NCBI GenBank assembly: GCA_027067085.1
Contig: JAMOMM010000451.1
Span: 1 to 7,141, forward strand
From: Hyphomicrobiales bacterium
Lineage (GTDB): Bacteria > Pseudomonadota > Alphaproteobacteria > Rhizobiales > Aestuariivirgaceae
Reading direction: 5' to 3'
DNA: 7,141 bases
The notes under the pieces were generated by a model. The model saw only the letters and a list, made by a program, of their open reading frames with translations, made no database searches and was not told where the DNA came from. Of this stretch, positions 5,111-7,141 are shown in pieces. The stretch's first letter is position 1; each line of letters begins with the position of its first letter. The position numbers and the translations under genes are program-made.

Positions 5111-6901
5111 TTACTCTTTAGGCAAGTTTAGGCCAATGTGTAGTTCACGCAATTGACGGTTTGAAACATCAGCTGGTGCGCTCATCAACAAATCTTCTGC
5201 TTGTTGGTTCATTGGAAACAACACGACTTCGCGAAGGTTTTGCTCGCCGCACAACAACATGACAATGCGATCAACGCCCGGTGCAATGCCACCGTGAGGC
5301 GGTGCGCCGTATTTAAATGCACGATACATGCCGCCAAATTTTTCTTCTAAAATTTCTTTTTCATAGCCCGCAATATCAAACGCTTTTTCCATGATGTCGA
5401 GACGATGGTTCCGAATAGCACCTGATGACAATTCGATGCCATTACAGACAATATCATATTGCCACGCATTGATGGTGAGCGGATCTTGGTTTTCAAGCGC
5501 GTCTAGGCCACCCTGTGGCATAGAGAACGGATTGTGTGAGAAGTCGATTTTCTTTTCGTCTTCGTTGTATTCAAACATGGGAAAATCAACGATCCAGCAG
5601 AAATCAAAAGCGTTTGGATCAATGAGGTCCAAAGACTCGCCCACTTGGGTGCGTGCTTGACCAGCAAAATCAACAAACTTTTTAGGATTGCCCGCAACAA
5701 AGAAACACGCATCGCCAACTTTAAGGCCAAGTTGGTCCATGATCGCTGCAGTGCGTTCTTCACCAATGTTTTTAGCAAGCGGTCCCGCACCAGCTGGTGC
5801 CGCGCCGTCTTCACCTTCACGCCAGAAAATATATCCAAGACCAGGCTGGCCTTGTTTTTGTGCCCATGAGTTCATACGATCGCAAAATGCGCGGCTGCCG
5901 CCTGTTGGTGCAGGGATAGCCCAAATGCGCACGTTCTCATCAGCTGCAATCATACCAGCAAAAACTTTAAAGCCAGAACCAGCAAAATGCTCAGTCACAT
6001 CATCCATTTCAATCGGGTTGCGAAGGTCGGGCTTATCGTTGCCGTACTTGCGCATTGATTCAGCATAAGGAATACGCGGGAATTCTTGAGTGACGGTTTT
6101 GCCTTCACCAAACTCTTCAAAAATACCGCGTAACATTGGCTCAACAGCTTGGAACACGTCTTCTTGAGTCACATAGCTCATTTCAATATCGAGTTGATAA
6201 AACTCACCCGGAGAGCGATCTGCACGGGCATCTTCATCGCGGAAACAAGGTGCGATTTGGAAATAGCGATCAAAGCCAGACATCATAATCAGCTGTTTAA
6301 ACTGTTGTGGTGCTTGCGGCAGGGCGTAAAATTTGCCCGGATGAACCCGAGATGGCACAAGGAAGTCACGCGCGCCTTCTGGTGATGAGGCCGTTAGAAT
6401 TGGGGTTTGAAATTCAAAGAACCCCTGCTCAACCATGCGATTGCGCATTGAAGCAATAATCTGACCACGCTTGATGATGTTGTTGTGAATACGCTCGCGA
6501 CGCAAATCTAAAAAGCGATAGCGAAGGCGTGTGTCTTCAGGATACTCTTGATCGCCAAAAACGGGCATTGGCAATTCTTCAGATTCTGAAAGCACTTCGA
6601 TGCTATCAGCAAAAACCTCAATATCACCAGTTGGCAGATCAGCGTTTGCTGTGCCTTCAAGGCGGGTTTTAACTTTGCCATCAACTTTAATAACCCATTC
6701 GGCGCGAACCAATTCAGCGGTCTTGAACGCTGGTGAGTCAGGATCAATAACAACTTGAGTTAATCCGTAATGATCGCGAAGGTCGATAAACAACAATCCG
6801 CCGTGATCTCGAACACGGTGAACCCACCCTGATAAACGAACGGTATCTCCAACATTTTCAGCACGCAGTTGCGTGCAAGTGTGACTGCGAAATTCGTGCA
6901 T
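5111..6901 (-). CDS. aspS: Aspartate--tRNA ligase, probably non-discriminating (Asp/Asn)
   Basis: This class II synthetase attaches aspartate to tRNA in the cytosol. The 596-residue product has the bacterial layout: an N-terminal OB-fold anticodon-binding domain (about 1-105), class II catalytic core with motif 2 FRDEDARADR (220-229) and motif 3 GGIAPGVDR (537-545, Arg545 binding ATP), and the inserted GAD-type domain between them. The extra Gly in RSPGEFYQ is usual in alphaproteobacteria. His33 (RDHGG) and Gly83 (RLEGTAN) correspond to the His and Gly that mark non-discriminating bacterial AspRS, where E. coli has Leu and Lys. It therefore probably also charges tRNA-Asn with Asp for amidation by GatCAB. 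I chose the ATG at 6901: the family begins MHxxRSHTC, and AAAGAGG lies just before it. An in-frame TTG at 6916 would add five residues but has no ribosome site and would place the AAAGAGG inside the coding region. Single-gene unit. Confidence 0.95.
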   Translation of the reverse strand: MHEFRSHTCTQLRAENVGDTVRLSGWVHRVRDHGGLLFIDLRDHYGLTQVVIDPDSPAFKTAELVRAEWVIKVDGKVKTRLEGTANADLPTGDIEVFADSIEVLSESEELPMPVFGDQEYPEDTRLRYRFLDLRRERIHNNIIKRGQIIASMRNRMVEQGFFEFQTPILTASSPEGARDFLVPSRVHPGKFYALPQAPQQFKQLIMMSGFDRYFQIAPCFRDEDARADRSPGEFYQLDIEMSYVTQEDVFQAVEPMLRGIFEEFGEGKTVTQEFPRIPYAESMRKYGNDKPDLRNPIEMDDVTEHFAGSGFKVFAGMIAADENVRIWAIPAPTGGSRAFCDRMNSWAQKQGQPGLGYIFWREGEDGAAPAGAGPLAKNIGEERTAAIMDQLGLKVGDACFFVAGNPKKFVDFAGQARTQVGESLDLIDPNAFDFCWIVDFPMFEYNEDEKKIDFSHNPFSMPQGGLDALENQDPLTINAWQYDIVCNGIELSSGAIRNHRLDIMEKAFDIAGYEKEILEEKFGGMYRAFKYGAPPHGGIAPGVDRIVMLLCGEQNLREVVLFPMNQQAEDLLMSAPADVSNRQLRELHIGLNLPKE

Positions 6902-6949
6902 AATGCCTCTTTGCAAATATCTATCAAAAATAAAGAAAACTTTGTGGCG

Positions 6950-6978
6950 AAAAGGCCATGTTAGGCGCGATTTGTCAA
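6950..6978 (-). promoter_or_regulatory. aspS: Probable aspS promoter
   Basis: On the minus strand a perfect TTGACA (6978-6973) is followed after 17 bases by CCTTTT (6955-6950), about 50 bases before the aspS ATG. The -35 element is strong and the -10 element is weak. A small palindrome, CAAGG-AAAAG-CCTTG (6976-6990), overlaps the upstream side of the -35 element and could be a protein site or chance. Confidence 0.4.
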
Positions 6979-7022
6979 GGAAAAGCCTTGTTTGCCACAG
7001 ACAAAATCAAATTGCTTTTTGC

Positions 7023-7089
7023 TTAGAGTCGTTCTGGTTTACATTGAACCAGAACGACCTGCTTAAAGTATTGATAATCTTGCGCGTCA
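7023..7089 (+). repeat. 67-base intergenic repeat, copy B (upstream of aspS)
   Basis: This is the partner of 4937-5003 in direct orientation. In this copy the hairpin arms are perfect: CGTTCTGGTT (7030-7039) with AACCAGAACG (7047-7056). It is the more intact copy. Together the two copies bracket aspS and its promoter. Confidence 0.8.
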
Positions 7090-7110
7090 TGCTGTGTTTG
7101 CGATTTAAAC

Positions 7111-7141
7111 AAAACATGAAGCGCTCTAAAGCATGTCGCCT
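7111..7141 (+). repeat. Left part of a Rhizobiales-type dispersed repeat, cut by the window edge
   Basis: The run GCGCTCTAAAGCATGTCGCC (7121-7140) matches, from memory, the opening of a dispersed intergenic palindrome common in Rhizobiales, whose second arm ends in GACATGC. The second arm would lie outside the window, so this cannot be confirmed here. Confidence 0.35.

Noticed and set aside
6902..6916. TTG start extending AspRS by five residues
   Set aside because: The likely ribosome site AAAGAGG lies inside this extension, no such site precedes the TTG, and the family starts at the MHEFRSH methionine.
4937..7089. Flanking repeats read as the ends of an insertion sequence or composite transposon
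   Set aside because: The copies are direct rather than inverted terminal repeats, no transposase is present, and the enclosed gene is an essential housekeeping gene.

Overview
The window looks like chromosomal DNA from an alphaproteobacterium, probably of the order Hyphomicrobiales (Rhizobiales), with modest GC content. The evidence is the adenosylcobalamin-dependent ribonucleotide reductase tail, the rhizobial-type malic enzyme fused to a phosphotransacetylase-like domain, the alphaproteobacterial AspRS (motif 2 written RADRSPGEFYQ), and intergenic palindromes of the kind scattered through Rhizobiales genomes. The genus cannot be fixed from the sequence alone.

Layout from left to right. 1-284 is the C-terminal end of nrdJ on the plus strand, closed by a strong terminator. 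285-820 is a 536-base gap that is far from empty. It holds a REP-like palindrome, the decayed start of a GIY-YIG nuclease gene, a likely small RNA on the minus strand (about 684 to 535), and an FNR/FixK-type box (719-732) between that RNA and the next gene. 821-1006 is a 61-residue basic protein of unknown function with its own ribosome site and terminator. 1097-3430 (minus) is maeB. 3431-3658 is a divergent promoter region. 3659-4873 is an exported protein of unknown function. 4874-5110 holds two terminators and two repeat elements. 5111-6901 (minus) is aspS. 6902-7141 holds the aspS promoter region, a second copy of the repeat found downstream of aspS, and the beginning of another repeat cut by the window edge.

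The protein genes appear to be separate transcription units rather than one operon, judging from alternating strands and a terminator after each plus-strand gene. They cover DNA precursor synthesis (nrdJ), C4-dicarboxylate metabolism (maeB), translation (aspS), one exported unknown and one small unknown.

The most interesting signal is the 535-732 stretch. A GNRA-capped hairpin whose G-U pairs make sense only on the minus strand is followed by an A/U-rich linker and an intrinsic terminator hairpin with CCCTCC in its loop. An FNR/FixK-type box sits about 41 bases before the inferred 5' end. Together these suggest an oxygen-responsive regulatory RNA, but this is inference from sequence only.
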